Origin: Lactococcus fujiensis JCM 16395
GTDB taxonomy: Bacteria > Bacillota > Bacilli > Lactobacillales > Streptococcaceae
Direction of reading: 5' to 3'
Length of the DNA stretch: 64,000 nucleotides
Assembly: GCF_002441655.1 (NCBI RefSeq)
Contig: NZ_JXJU01000002.1
Coordinates: forward strand, 1-64,000
A model generated the notes under the pieces. That model saw nothing but the letters and a program-made list of their open reading frames with translations. It searched no databases and was not told the origin of the DNA. How positions within the stretch are numbered: position 1 is the first letter of the stretch; each line of letters begins with the position of its first letter. This document shows, piece after piece, positions 46,239-56,668 of this stretch. The position numbers were made by a program, and so were the translations under genes.

Positions 46239-46661
46239 ATGAGTAAAATGAAAAAGATGTTAAACCGTGACTGGCTTGTGTTATCTGTAAATGTGGGATT
46301 ATTTTTCTATGCGATGACTTTGTCAATCCAATATTTAAGTCAGTATGATAATATCTTCTCTAAATTTTTGATCACTTTTTTTAGTAATATTTCATTTTTC
46401 TACTATAATACGAAAGTAGCAGTGACGGATTGGCGAAACATTGCATTTATCGGTCTACTCCTAATTATTTTATTCTTATTGATTCGATTTTGGCGACTGA
46501 CCTTTGTCCTTTTGGAAGTGATAACTTTATTTTTCATTGCCGCGTATGCCTACTTGATTGTGAGCCACATCACTGGGTTTGAACAAATTCTTCCTTTTAT
46601 TGTATTGATTATTTCCTTGATAAATATTTGGTTAATCTCACACCACTTGAACTTAATGTAA
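46239..46661 (+). CDS. Small integral membrane protein, unknown function
   Basis: 140-aa protein with four predicted membrane helices (about residues 12-32, 64-80, 85-108, 113-136) and a basic N-terminus. I do not recognise a family. It starts 20 bp after the phosphatase gene and probably shares its transcript. The first CIRCE hairpin, starting four bases after its stop, may also end this transcript. Confidence 0.55.
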   Translation: MSKMKKMLNRDWLVLSVNVGLFFYAMTLSIQYLSQYDNIFSKFLITFFSNISFFYYNTKVAVTDWRNIAFIGLLLIILFLLIRFWRLTFVLLEVITLFFIAAYAYLIVSHITGFEQILPFIVLIISLINIWLISHHLNLM

Positions 46662-46664
46662 AAA

Positions 46665-46768
46665 TTAGCACTCTTGATTAACGAGTGCTAATTTTTCGTT
46701 CTTTTTCCTTGACATGGTAAACTAAAAGCGATATAATAATTTTAGCACTTGAGAAAGTAGAGTGCTAA
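46665..46768 (+). promoter_or_regulatory. hrcA promoter flanked by two CIRCE elements
   Basis: CIRCE 1 is the exact consensus TTAGCACTC-N9-GAGTGCTAA at 46665-46691. CIRCE 2 is TTAGCACTT-N9-GAGTGCTAA at 46742-46768, with one mismatch. Between them lies a consensus promoter: TTGACA (46709-46714), 17 bp, TATAAT (46732-46737). HrcA bound to both sites would strongly repress the heat-shock operon. Confidence 0.95.
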
Positions 46769-46805
46769 CTCAGCATTCGAAATCAATGGAAAGTGAGGTG
46801 TGTCA

Positions 46806-47846
46806 TTGATTACAGATCGTCAAAGACGAATTTTAAACTTAATTGTCTCACTTTATTCTAAAGACCGAAATCCAATTGGGTCAAAAGCATTGTTGGATGA
46901 AATTCATGCTTCTAGTGCAACGATTCGTAATGATATGAAGGTCTTGGAAGAACTTGGCTTTATTCAAAAGGAGCATACGTCGAGTGGACGAGTGCCATCT
47001 GTTTCAGGCTATAAGTATTACGTCGAAAATGTTCTCACGCTTGAAGAATTTAGTCAAAATGATCTTTTTCAAGTCATGAAAGCATTCGACGGTGAGTTCT
47101 ACCGTTTAATTGACTTATTTCAAACGGCCGCTGATACGTTGTCGTCGCTGACAGGTTTAACGAGTTTTGTGCTTAATATTCCACAGCGAGAACAAATGCT
47201 TGCCTCATTTGAATTGGTCATGCTGGATAACCATTCTGTTCTCTCTGTCATTACTCTAGGCACTGGGGAGGTTCGAACCAATCAATTCTCGATGCCAAAG
47301 AGTATGACTGATCTTGACTTGCAGACATTTTCAAATTTGGTTAAAGAACGGTTGCTTGGAAAGAAAGTTTTGGATATTCATTACACTTTGAGGACTGAAA
47401 TCCCTCAAATTGTCCAACGTTATTTCAAAGTTACATCGGACGCACTGCAATTGTTTGAAACAGTCTTCAAAGATTTGTTTACGGAACAGTTGATTTCTGG
47501 AGGTCGTCAAAATTTATTTGATTACAGTTCAGAAAATCTCTCGAAACTATACCGCCTTCTGACAAATGATGAATTAATGATCCATGAAATCAGAGAGGTG
47601 ACAGATAATAACGAGATGCGTTCAGTCGAGTTTAATAAAAAAGATTTTCTCAAGAATTTCACCATTCTCAATCAGAAATTTGTCATTCCTTACAGGGGTC
47701 TGGGAAGTTTAACCCTGATTGGTCCTGTTGAAATGGACTATCGTCAGACACTATCAGTTCTCGATTTAGTGGCGAAAGTTTTGTCTATGAAATTAGCAGA
47801 TTATTATCGTTATTTAGATGGTAATCATTATGAAATCAGAAAATGA
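46806..47846 (+). CDS. hrcA: Heat-inducible transcription repressor HrcA
   Basis: 346-aa repressor that binds CIRCE sites and controls class I heat-shock genes. The N-terminal winged helix contains SSATIRNDMKVLEELGFI and HTSSGRVPSVSGYKYYV. The rest is the HrcA ligand/dimer domain. TTG 46806 gives the family start MITDRQRRIL with GTGAGGTG suitably spaced upstream; GTG 46800 would lie on the ribosome-binding site. It represses its own operon through the two upstream CIRCEs. Confidence 0.93.
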   Translation: MITDRQRRILNLIVSLYSKDRNPIGSKALLDEIHASSATIRNDMKVLEELGFIQKEHTSSGRVPSVSGYKYYVENVLTLEEFSQNDLFQVMKAFDGEFYRLIDLFQTAADTLSSLTGLTSFVLNIPQREQMLASFELVMLDNHSVLSVITLGTGEVRTNQFSMPKSMTDLDLQTFSNLVKERLLGKKVLDIHYTLRTEIPQIVQRYFKVTSDALQLFETVFKDLFTEQLISGGRQNLFDYSSENLSKLYRLLTNDELMIHEIREVTDNNEMRSVEFNKKDFLKNFTILNQKFVIPYRGLGSLTLIGPVEMDYRQTLSVLDLVAKVLSMKLADYYRYLDGNHYEIRK

Positions 47847-47888
47847 GAAATGTAGAAAATGAAAAACCCATTTAAAAAAGGAGGCAAT

Positions 47889-48440
47889 ATGTCCGAAGAA
47901 AATAAAGAAGAAATTAAAAATGAAACAAGCCAAGAAGAAACAGGGCCCATTGAAACGGAAACATTGACAGAAGAAGCGCTTGAGGAAATTGTTGAAGATG
48001 AAGTTTCTGAATTAGAAGAAGCTCAAAATTTAGCAAAAGAATTTGAAAATAAATTTCTTCGTGCCTCTGCAGAGATGCAAAATATTCAACGTCGATCAAA
48101 TGAAGAACGTGTCACATTGGTTAAATACCGTTCACAAGATTTGGCCAAGAAAATTTTACCTTCATTAGATAATTTGGAACGTGCACTTGCTGTTGAAGGT
48201 TTGACTGATGATGTCAAAAAAGGCCTTGAAATGGTTCAAGAAAGTTTGATTGCAGCGCTCAAAGAAGAAGGGGTGGAAGAAGTTCCAACAGAAACTTTTG
48301 ACCACAATTTCCATATGGCTGTTCAAACTGTTCCAGCAGATGAAGATCATGATGCAGACAGCATTGTTCAAGTTTTCCAAAAAGGTTACCTATTACATGA
48401 GCGTTTACTGCGTCCAGCAATGGTTGTTGTTGCTCAATGA
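47889..48440 (+). CDS. grpE: Nucleotide exchange factor GrpE
   Basis: 183-aa co-chaperone that releases ADP from DnaK. An acidic N-terminus and long coiled coil (about residues 35-90, [20 protein letters not shown]) lead to the beta-wing domain with [11 protein letters not shown] and [14 protein letters not shown] 47889 behind AAAGGAGG is preferred over ATG 47859, which lacks a site. The next gene overlaps its stop by four bases. Confidence 0.93.
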   Translation: MSEENKEEIKNETSQEETGPIETETLTEEALEEIVEDEVSELEEAQNLAKEFENKFLRASAEMQNIQRRSNEERVTLVKYRSQDLAKKILPSLDNLERALAVEGLTDDVKKGLEMVQESLIAALKEEGVEEVPTETFDHNFHMAVQTVPADEDHDADSIVQVFQKGYLLHERLLRPAMVVVAQ

Positions 48441-48925
48441 TAGAAATAGCTGAGGCCAAACTGTCAGAACTGACAGAAATAATGGCCATCGAAAACGAAG
48501 GCTTTTCACAAAGTGAAGCAGCCACTCCTAAAGCAATGAAAGAGCGGATTGAAAAAATTTCGGATACTTTTCTTGTTGCAAGTGAGAAAGGGCAAGTTTT
48601 AGGCTATATCGTTGGACCTGCATATCATCGTCGTTATATTGACGATGACTTATTTGAAAAAGTTGAACCAAATCACGAAATGGATACAACGCAAACAATC
48701 TTAAGTTTAGCAACGGCGGATTTTGCGCGTAAACGTGGGATTGCTACTCAACTTTTAAAGGCATTGGAGAAAGTCGCAAGAAAACAGAACAGAGCCATCA
48801 TTTCATTGACTTGTTTAGAAAAATTAATTCCTTTTTATGAAGCTCACGGCTATCAGAATGAGGGGATTGCAGAATCAATACATGGGGGAGAAAAATGGTA
48901 TAACATGACCCTCACATTAAAATAG
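48437..48925 (+). CDS. GNAT family N-acetyltransferase inside the heat-shock operon
   Basis: 162-aa acetyltransferase. The acetyl-CoA loop is [18 protein letters not shown] (about residues 94-111); the C-terminal [11 protein letters not shown] is typical. It resembles AANAT-type members. Its ATG overlaps the grpE stop (ATGA), so it is translationally coupled to grpE and should be heat-induced. A gene at this position between grpE and dnaK is unusual. The substrate, an amine or protein N-terminus, is unknown. Confidence 0.8.
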   Translation: MIEIAEAKLSELTEIMAIENEGFSQSEAATPKAMKERIEKISDTFLVASEKGQVLGYIVGPAYHRRYIDDDLFEKVEPNHEMDTTQTILSLATADFARKRGIATQLLKALEKVARKQNRAIISLTCLEKLIPFYEAHGYQNEGIAESIHGGEKWYNMTLTLK

Positions 48926-48951
48926 AAAACATTTGACCGCAATGTCGTTAA

Positions 48952-50820
<1,869 letters not shown>

Positions 50821-50840
50821 ATCAAATGAATTGAAAAAAT

Positions 50841-50863
50841 AATCACAATTGTGGTTGTTTTTT
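50841..50863 (+). terminator. Terminator after dnaK
   Basis: AATCACAATTGTGGTT is self-complementary (with a wobble) and is followed by a T run. Confidence 0.7.
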
Positions 50864-51089
50864 TGTTTATAAAAAATCAGAATATAGTGAGAATAGAAAT
50901 AGTTAAAGAATCAGAAAATTTTGAGTTTTTCGTTGACAACAGCTAAAAAAAAAGAGTAATATTGACAACAAAGAAATGTATTCCTTAATCTACACACCAA
51001 ATTCTAGATATGATATGCTATTTCTCCAATAGATATTTAAAAAATAAAGAGTCGAAAACCATGTTGAATAAAAAGTGTTTAAAGAACCA

Positions 51090-51955
51090 ATGCTTGAAAA
51101 AATTCAAGTTTGGGGAAAAATTAAAAATAAAGTTAGTTTATATAAACTAGCTTTTTATAGATTGAGTTAAGGGATGAGAGACATTTTGAAAAGCCATTAT
51201 TGGTAGATGTATGTGTGACAAATCGGTGCAACTTACATTGTAGCTATTGTTCTGCAGACTCAGGGCCGTTTGCGAGCAAAAAAGAGGAAATGACCATTGA
51301 AAAATTAGATTCGTTATTAGAAGAACTTGATAGCTTGGGCGTTCCACGCGTAGCAGTCACAGGAGGAGAACCATTTCGGAGAGAAGATACCCTTGAGATT
51401 TTGAAACGATTTGATCAATATAATTTTGTTAAAATCTTGAATACAAATGGGACTTTGATTACGGATAAAATTGCAGAAAAATTATCACATTTGCATTTGG
51501 ACAGAATTTGCGTAACTCTAGATGGGAGTACTGCCGAAATACATGAAAGTCAGTGAGGAAAAGGAACATTTAGTAAAGTTATAACTGGAATTAGGAATTT
51601 GCAGCGTTACAATCTTCCCGTCTCAATTTTATTTACTTTGGGTAAGCAAAACGTTGATAATTTGTTAGATACTATTAGGTTATGTGATAAAATGCAAATA
51701 GACTTCATGTCTGTGATGGTTATTTGTCCGACAGGGCGAGCTAATGATGCAAGCATTTTAGCTAATAAAGAGAAATGGTTTCCAGTTTTTCTTGATCTAT
51801 CTGAGCGCATGAAAAGAAAAGAATTTAGAGTTCATTTTAAAATTGTTCCGCCTAATGAAAGTAGTGTGTTTTGGACGCATTTTTTTCCGCTCCAATACTA
51901 TAAGCGCTCAGACTTATCTTGCTATTGGAATAAAAATGAGGTGGTTCATGGATAA
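51090..51955 (+). pseudogene. Decayed radical-SAM peptide-maturase-like gene
   Basis: Reading frames join into one radical-SAM protein broken at several points. ATG 51090 opens MLEKIQVWGKIKNKVSLYKL..., closed by TAA 51168. A one-base deletion around 51184-51187 then shifts MRDIL into FEKPLLVDVCVTNRCNLHC, which holds the CX3CX2C iron-sulfur motif CNLHCSYC and the VTGGEPF motif. TGA 51554-51556 interrupts again (HESQ*GKGTF, where Arg is usual), and the frame runs to 51955. The usual C-terminal SPASM/twitch cysteine region is missing; only RSDLSCYWNKNE remains. It overlaps the PqqD-like gene by eight bases. Context suggests a former ribosomal-peptide modification enzyme. Confidence 0.75.
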
Positions 51956-52277
51956 AGAATTGTTTTGTATCCGTGGAAAAAAAGATTTGATTTTCCGAAA
52001 GGATCATAAAAATTTTTATGTCTATGATCCTATTGCATTAGAATATTATAATATTGATGAAATTGGAGCGGAAATTTTATATTGTATTTCTAAAAATTTT
52101 TCTTTAGATAAGATTATCATGGTTTTGACGGATGAATATGATGTAGAGTATGAGGAGTGTAAAAAAGAAGTTATTAGCTATGTAGAACATAATCCACTGC
52201 AGTATATTTTTTATACAAACCTGATTCAATCTGGTTTATATTTACACCTTTCTCCGTTTTCCAAACATGGCGGATAG
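51948..52277 (+). CDS. PqqD-like peptide-recognition (RRE) protein
   Basis: 109-aa protein resembling PqqD/RiPP recognition elements. Residues about 5-85 read as a small winged-helix: FRKDHKNFYVYDPIALEYYN, then IDEIGAEILYCISKNFSLDKI and a final VEYEECKKEVISYVEH helix. Family knowledge: PqqD proteins bind the leader of a precursor peptide and deliver it to a radical-SAM enzyme. The preceding gene is such an enzyme, now broken. ATG 51948 is chosen; the longer frame from 51843 overlaps that gene heavily. The C-terminal 25 residues (YIFYTNLIQSGLYLHLSPF) are atypical. Confidence 0.65.
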   Translation: MDKELFCIRGKKDLIFRKDHKNFYVYDPIALEYYNIDEIGAEILYCISKNFSLDKIIMVLTDEYDVEYEECKKEVISYVEHNPLQYIFYTNLIQSGLYLHLSPFSKHGG

Positions 52278-53565
52278 CATGAAATTATTTAAGGAGATTC
52301 AAAAGTTTACGCTCCCACTTATTGCGAATAATTTAGTTCAAATTCTGATTAATCAGTTGATTTTAATTTTTGCGATTAACCAATCCGTTGAAAATTTGGC
52401 TGGAATTTCTACGATTCAAAGTTTACTCTATTCTTTTGGGGGGATTCTTGGTGTTGTTGCTTTGGCTTTCAACATTGAAGGAGGACAGGCATTAGGAAAA
52501 AATTTAAATGTAAAATTTTTGAAACTTGTGAAGTCATCATTTATCTTGAATGGTCTAATTGGCCTTGGTTTTGGCTTTGGAGTAATTGGCCTTGGGGAAG
52601 TATTTTTGAATCTTGTCTATCATTTTCAAGGTTCAATGCTTTTGACTTCAACGGGATATTTACTCGTTCAGTCACCGTATATTTTTTTAACCTTGATGCT
52701 ATTTTTATCTTCAAATCTGATTAAAATTCAGAATAAAACGAAATGGATTTTATGGATTTCATTGTTTTCTACTGGGATGGAGCTTTTACTCAACATTGTT
52801 TTAGTAAAAGTGCTTCATTTTGGAATTGTTGGAGCTAGTTTTTCTTCAGTATTCTCGCTATTTGTCATGGTTTTTCTTCAATTTTTGGTTGTGAAAAATC
52901 AGATGATTAGCGCATTTAGGGTAAGTGCTTCAGAAATTAAAAATTTGATAAAAAAGTCATTCCCGCTACTTGGTCAAGAATTGTTAGAAGGTGTAATATT
53001 TACAATCGTAATAGAAGCCTTGATTTCTAGATTAGGTGTGACAATCCTTGCGGTATACGCCTTTGGAATCCAGATGCTGAATATCGCAAAAACACCCGTT
53101 TATATGTATGAAAACGCAGTTACGGTATTTGTTTCAAAATCATATGGGGCGAAAAATTTATCGAAATCAAGAAAGATAATCTACATCTCGCTATCGAGTT
53201 CGATTCTATTTTATTGTATTCTTTCAATCTTAATTTTTATCAATCGAGTTACTATTGCAAATTGGTTTTCGCTTAGTAAAGGACAAGATTTATCTGGAAT
53301 GTTGTTATTAATGCTGAGCTGCAGCTTTTTCTTTGTCTTTTATGAGATTTTGAAAGCAAGTTTACAAGCCATCAGTCAAGAAAAGTTTGTTCTTAAATGG
53401 ACATTTATTATCAATTTGATATTGTTTTTAGTGATGATATTATTCGCCAATATGGGGCAATACAATTTTGAAATGTTGTATCTACTCTATGCTTTAAGCA
53501 TGATTATACTTACAATAATGATGGGAATAAAATTTAAAAGTAGGATGGTTCTGGAAAATAAATAA
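52267..53565 (+). CDS. MATE-family transporter of the peptide-modification island
   Basis: 432-aa membrane protein with 12 predicted helices and MATE-like architecture (LPLIANNLVQILINQLILI, VGASFSSVFSLFVMV). It overlaps the PqqD-like gene by 11 bases; ATG 52279 is an alternative. Tight coupling suggests it exported the product of the radical-SAM/PqqD pathway, or gave immunity to it. The gene is visibly richer in A and T than dnaK and the flanking metabolic genes, which suggests transfer. It remains intact although the enzyme gene is broken. Confidence 0.75.
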   Translation: MADSMKLFKEIQKFTLPLIANNLVQILINQLILIFAINQSVENLAGISTIQSLLYSFGGILGVVALAFNIEGGQALGKNLNVKFLKLVKSSFILNGLIGLGFGFGVIGLGEVFLNLVYHFQGSMLLTSTGYLLVQSPYIFLTLMLFLSSNLIKIQNKTKWILWISLFSTGMELLLNIVLVKVLHFGIVGASFSSVFSLFVMVFLQFLVVKNQMISAFRVSASEIKNLIKKSFPLLGQELLEGVIFTIVIEALISRLGVTILAVYAFGIQMLNIAKTPVYMYENAVTVFVSKSYGAKNLSKSRKIIYISLSSSILFYCILSILIFINRVTIANWFSLSKGQDLSGMLLLMLSCSFFFVFYEILKASLQAISQEKFVLKWTFIINLILFLVMILFANMGQYNFEMLYLLYALSMIILTIMMGIKFKSRMVLENK

Positions 53566-53667
53566 TATTAAGAAAATATTATCACATCATAAAAAGTCAT
53601 GAAGGCTGGCAAGCCCATTTTTTTGCTATACTGGAGGATAGAATAGTCAAATTAGTTAGGAATATCA

Positions 53668-54813
53668 ATGATTAGTAAAGAATTTATCAAGGCGTTAACC
53701 GAGATTCGTCACCACATTCACCAAAATCCAGAGCTTTCGGAGCTGGAATTTAATACAACAGCATTTTTAAAAGAAAAAATCGAGGCGGAAGGCATTGAAA
53801 TTTTACCATCGAATGGCTTGAAAACAGGCTTTGTTGCGAAAATTGGTTCGGGAAAACCGGTGATTGCATTGCGTGCGGATATTGACGCATTACCTATTTT
53901 GGAGAAAACAGGACTATCGTATGCTTCTCAAAATGATGGCATTATGCACGCGTGTGGACATGATTTACACATGACGAGTTTGTTGGGCGCCGCAAAGTTA
54001 TTAAAATTACGTGAAAATGAAATCAAAGGAACCATAAAACTAATTTTTCAACCCGCAGAAGAAATTGGAACAGGTGCGAGGGATGTTATAGCTGCAGGAC
54101 TTGTCGATGATGTGCAGGCTTTTTTTGGCTTTCATAATATTCCAACACTACCTGCAGGGACGATTGGACTTCGAGATAAAGGGGTCATGGCAGCGGTTGA
54201 ACAATTTGATGTAAAAATTATTGGGCAAGGGAGTCATGCGGCCTATCCTCAAGAAGGGCGAGATCCGATTGTGGCCACGGCTGCGATTATTCAAAATTTG
54301 CAACAAGTTGTTGCACGAAATGTTCCTCCTCTTGAGGCTGCAGTCTTGTCAGTAACTCATATTGAATCAGGTAATACATGGAACGTTTTGCCTGATTCAG
54401 CACGGTTTGAGGGGACAATCCGAACATTTGATGAAAAAATGAGACAAATGACGAAAGATAGATTCATCGAAATCGTAAACGCCACGGCTATCGCTTATGG
54501 GGTCAAAGCTGAAATTAAGTGGATTATGGGGTCTTCGGCTACTTATAATGATCCCAAATTGACAGCATATTTATTTGAACAGACGAAAGCATGGCATAAT
54601 GCCACACTTGTTCCAGAACCATCCAGTGCAGGGGAAGATTTTGCATCTTATGGCGACCTGGCACCCTCTGTATTTGCATTCATTGGTTCGAATGCAGTTG
54701 GGGCATCTGGGCTACACTTTGCAGACATGATTGTTAAAGATGAGACAATTTCAGTCGCTGTTGAATATTATGTAGAAACAGCATTTTCGATGCTTACTTA
54801 TCTAAATGAATAA
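53668..54813 (+). CDS. M20 family amidohydrolase
   Basis: 381-aa metallopeptidase-family enzyme (hippurate hydrolase/IAA-amino acid hydrolase/N-acetyldiaminopimelate deacetylase group). Metal ligands are visible in MHACGHDLHMTS, PAEEIGTGARD and AGEDFASYG, with a dimerisation domain at about residues 180-290 (GSHAAYPQEGRDPI). It removes acyl groups from amino acid derivatives in the cytoplasm; the exact substrate is uncertain. It has its own extended -10 TGCTATACT near 53630. Confidence 0.85.
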   Translation: MISKEFIKALTEIRHHIHQNPELSELEFNTTAFLKEKIEAEGIEILPSNGLKTGFVAKIGSGKPVIALRADIDALPILEKTGLSYASQNDGIMHACGHDLHMTSLLGAAKLLKLRENEIKGTIKLIFQPAEEIGTGARDVIAAGLVDDVQAFFGFHNIPTLPAGTIGLRDKGVMAAVEQFDVKIIGQGSHAAYPQEGRDPIVATAAIIQNLQQVVARNVPPLEAAVLSVTHIESGNTWNVLPDSARFEGTIRTFDEKMRQMTKDRFIEIVNATAIAYGVKAEIKWIMGSSATYNDPKLTAYLFEQTKAWHNATLVPEPSSAGEDFASYGDLAPSVFAFIGSNAVGASGLHFADMIVKDETISVAVEYYVETAFSMLTYLNE

Positions 54814-54838
54814 AAAAATACCCTTCGTATTTTTTTTT
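54813..54838 (+). terminator. Terminator
   Basis: AAAAAATAC, loop CCTTC, GTATTTTTT with T tail. Confidence 0.75.
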
Positions 54839-54931
54839 TGTTGTTTTTGACAAAAAATGGAAGTTTTTGGTTGATTTTGAAAATAAAAAGTGTATAATAT
54901 AAATGTAAGTGATTTCAAGGAGGCGGTTTCA

Positions 54932-55642
54932 ATTTTAGCAAATGACAGAAAACAAAAGATTCTTGAATGTTTGTCTTATCAACAAAGGGCAAGTTTAGAA
55001 GAACTTCAGTCCATAACAGAGACATCTGTTTCAACAATTAGGCGGGATTTAAATGAACTTGAGGAAGAAGGATTATTAAGAAGGATCCACGGCGGCGCCG
55101 AATTATTAAAAGATCTTTCCGCAGAATTATCTATTCTTGAAAAATCTTCCAAAAACGTTCACGAAAAACTCATTATTGCCCAAAAGGCTGTAAAAAAAAT
55201 TGCTAATGGGGATACGATTTATTTAGACGCAGGGACAACCACCGGAGCTTTAGTTAATGAAATTAATCAATTAAATAGCCGCATGACTGTCGTGACGAAC
55301 TCGGTTACACATGCTTCGCAGTTAAATAATCCTTCTGTAAATGTGATTATTTTGGGCGGTATGATAAAAAAATCGACAGACTCTGTTATTGGTGGCCGTG
55401 CCTTAGAACAATTGGGAACCTATCGCTTTAATGTTGCATTTCTGGGAGCAAACGGGTTTGATGAAAAAAATGGTGCCATGACTCCTGATAGCGAAGAGGC
55501 AGCAATAAAAAGACGTGCGATCATCCAATCAGAAATGAGTTATATTCTTTTAGACCAAAGTAAACTGGGTCAAACAAGTTTCGTTCAATTTGCGAGAACT
55601 GAAGAAATCGAATTGTTAACCGATAAGGCAGAGCAAGAATAA
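54932..55642 (+). CDS. fruR: DeoR-family regulator of fructose operon (FruR), apparent ATT start
   Basis: About 236-aa repressor. The N-terminal DeoR HTH (residues about 3-57) contains ASLEELQSITETSVSTIRRD and LEEEGLLRRIHGGAE; the C-terminal DeoRC sugar-phosphate sensor has YLDAGTTTGALV and SNRMTVVTNS-like sequence. It heads fruR-fruK-fruA and should be relieved by fructose 1-phosphate. The frame is open from GTG 54890, but TATAAT (54893-54898) puts transcription start after it. Behind the perfect AAGGAGG (54917-54923) the only in-frame candidate at proper spacing is ATT 54932, giving the family N-terminus (M)LANDRKQKILE. Confidence 0.8.
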   Translation: MLANDRKQKILECLSYQQRASLEELQSITETSVSTIRRDLNELEEEGLLRRIHGGAELLKDLSAELSILEKSSKNVHEKLIIAQKAVKKIANGDTIYLDAGTTTGALVNEINQLNSRMTVVTNSVTHASQLNNPSVNVIILGGMIKKSTDSVIGGRALEQLGTYRFNVAFLGANGFDEKNGAMTPDSEEAAIKRRAIIQSEMSYILLDQSKLGQTSFVQFARTEEIELLTDKAEQE

Positions 55643-55666
55643 TAAAAATCAAGTTACGGAGGACAA

Positions 55667-56584
55667 ATGATTTATACAGTAACACTTAATCCAGCTTTGG
55701 ATTATTTTATGGAATATGAGCAAATTGAGATTGGTGATGTCAATCGAACGAGTACCACACGTATGACACCTGGGGGGAAAGGAATTATGGAAAGCCGTAT
55801 GCTTTCGCTCTTGGGAACACCAAATACAGCACTTGGCTTTATTGGTGGGTTCACTGGACAGGCCATTCGTGATGCATTGATTGAGCAAGGAATTACAACT
55901 GATTTTACACAAATTGCGGCTAATTCTCGCGTCAATGTTAAAGTAAAGACGGTATCTGAAGAAACAAGTCTTGACTCAGCTGGTCCCAAATTAACTCCAG
56001 AGGATGTCGAACATTTCCTTCAAAAATTTGAATTTTTGACAGAAGACGACATCGTTGTATTTGCTGGAACGGCTCCAAAAAGTCTTGGTGATGATTTTTA
56101 TGACCGTTTGATTGAAGCAGTTGTCGCTCGCGGTGCTCAATTCGCTATTGATGTAGATGGCCAGAAACTTTTACGCACATTGACAAATCGACCTTTGGTA
56201 ATCAAACCCAATCGCGAAGAGTTAGAAGAAATGTTTGATGTTAAATTTGAACATAAAGAAGACATCATCCCTTATGGCCAAAAAATGTTGGCTCAAGGTG
56301 CTAAAAATGTCATGGTTTCCATGGCCGGTGATGGGGCACTTTTATTCGCAGGTAAGAAAGTTTACTTTGCAGCACCAGTGAAAGCTGAAATCAAAAATTC
56401 AGTTGGTGCAGGTGATTCTACAGTAGCTGGATTTATTTCTGAGTGGTCTAAATCGAAAGACCCACTAAAGGCTTTCAAACAAGGAGTCGCTTGTGGTACG
56501 GCAAAAGTCTTTTCAGATGATATGCCTACTGAAGCATTTCTTGAACAATGTTTAAATCAGATCGAAATTACCGAACTCGTTTAA
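55667..56584 (+). CDS. fruK: 1-phosphofructokinase
   Basis: 305-aa PfkB-family kinase converting fructose 1-phosphate to fructose 1,6-bisphosphate. N-terminal MIYTVTLNPALDYFMEY and the C-terminal catalytic GAGD (NSVGAGDSTVAGF) define it. One family glycine cluster reads MTPGGKGIMESRML where NVAR-type sequence is common in other members. The start follows GGAGG. It lies between fruR and fruA in one operon. Confidence 0.92.
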   Translation: MIYTVTLNPALDYFMEYEQIEIGDVNRTSTTRMTPGGKGIMESRMLSLLGTPNTALGFIGGFTGQAIRDALIEQGITTDFTQIAANSRVNVKVKTVSEETSLDSAGPKLTPEDVEHFLQKFEFLTEDDIVVFAGTAPKSLGDDFYDRLIEAVVARGAQFAIDVDGQKLLRTLTNRPLVIKPNREELEEMFDVKFEHKEDIIPYGQKMLAQGAKNVMVSMAGDGALLFAGKKVYFAAPVKAEIKNSVGAGDSTVAGFISEWSKSKDPLKAFKQGVACGTAKVFSDDMPTEAFLEQCLNQIEITELV

Positions 56585-56668
56585 ACAAGTTTTAATGATG
56601 TAATGAGCTTGAAAAAGTTGGCTTTCAAAACTTTCTCATTTGATGAAACAAAAATAGGAGGATTTCCA

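Noticed and set aside
51090-51167. First radical-SAM fragment (MLEKIQVWGK...) as a KxxxW streptide-type precursor
   Set aside because: It continues in sequence sense into the radical-SAM core across a stop and frameshift and lacks a leader/core layout; better read as the enzyme N-terminus.
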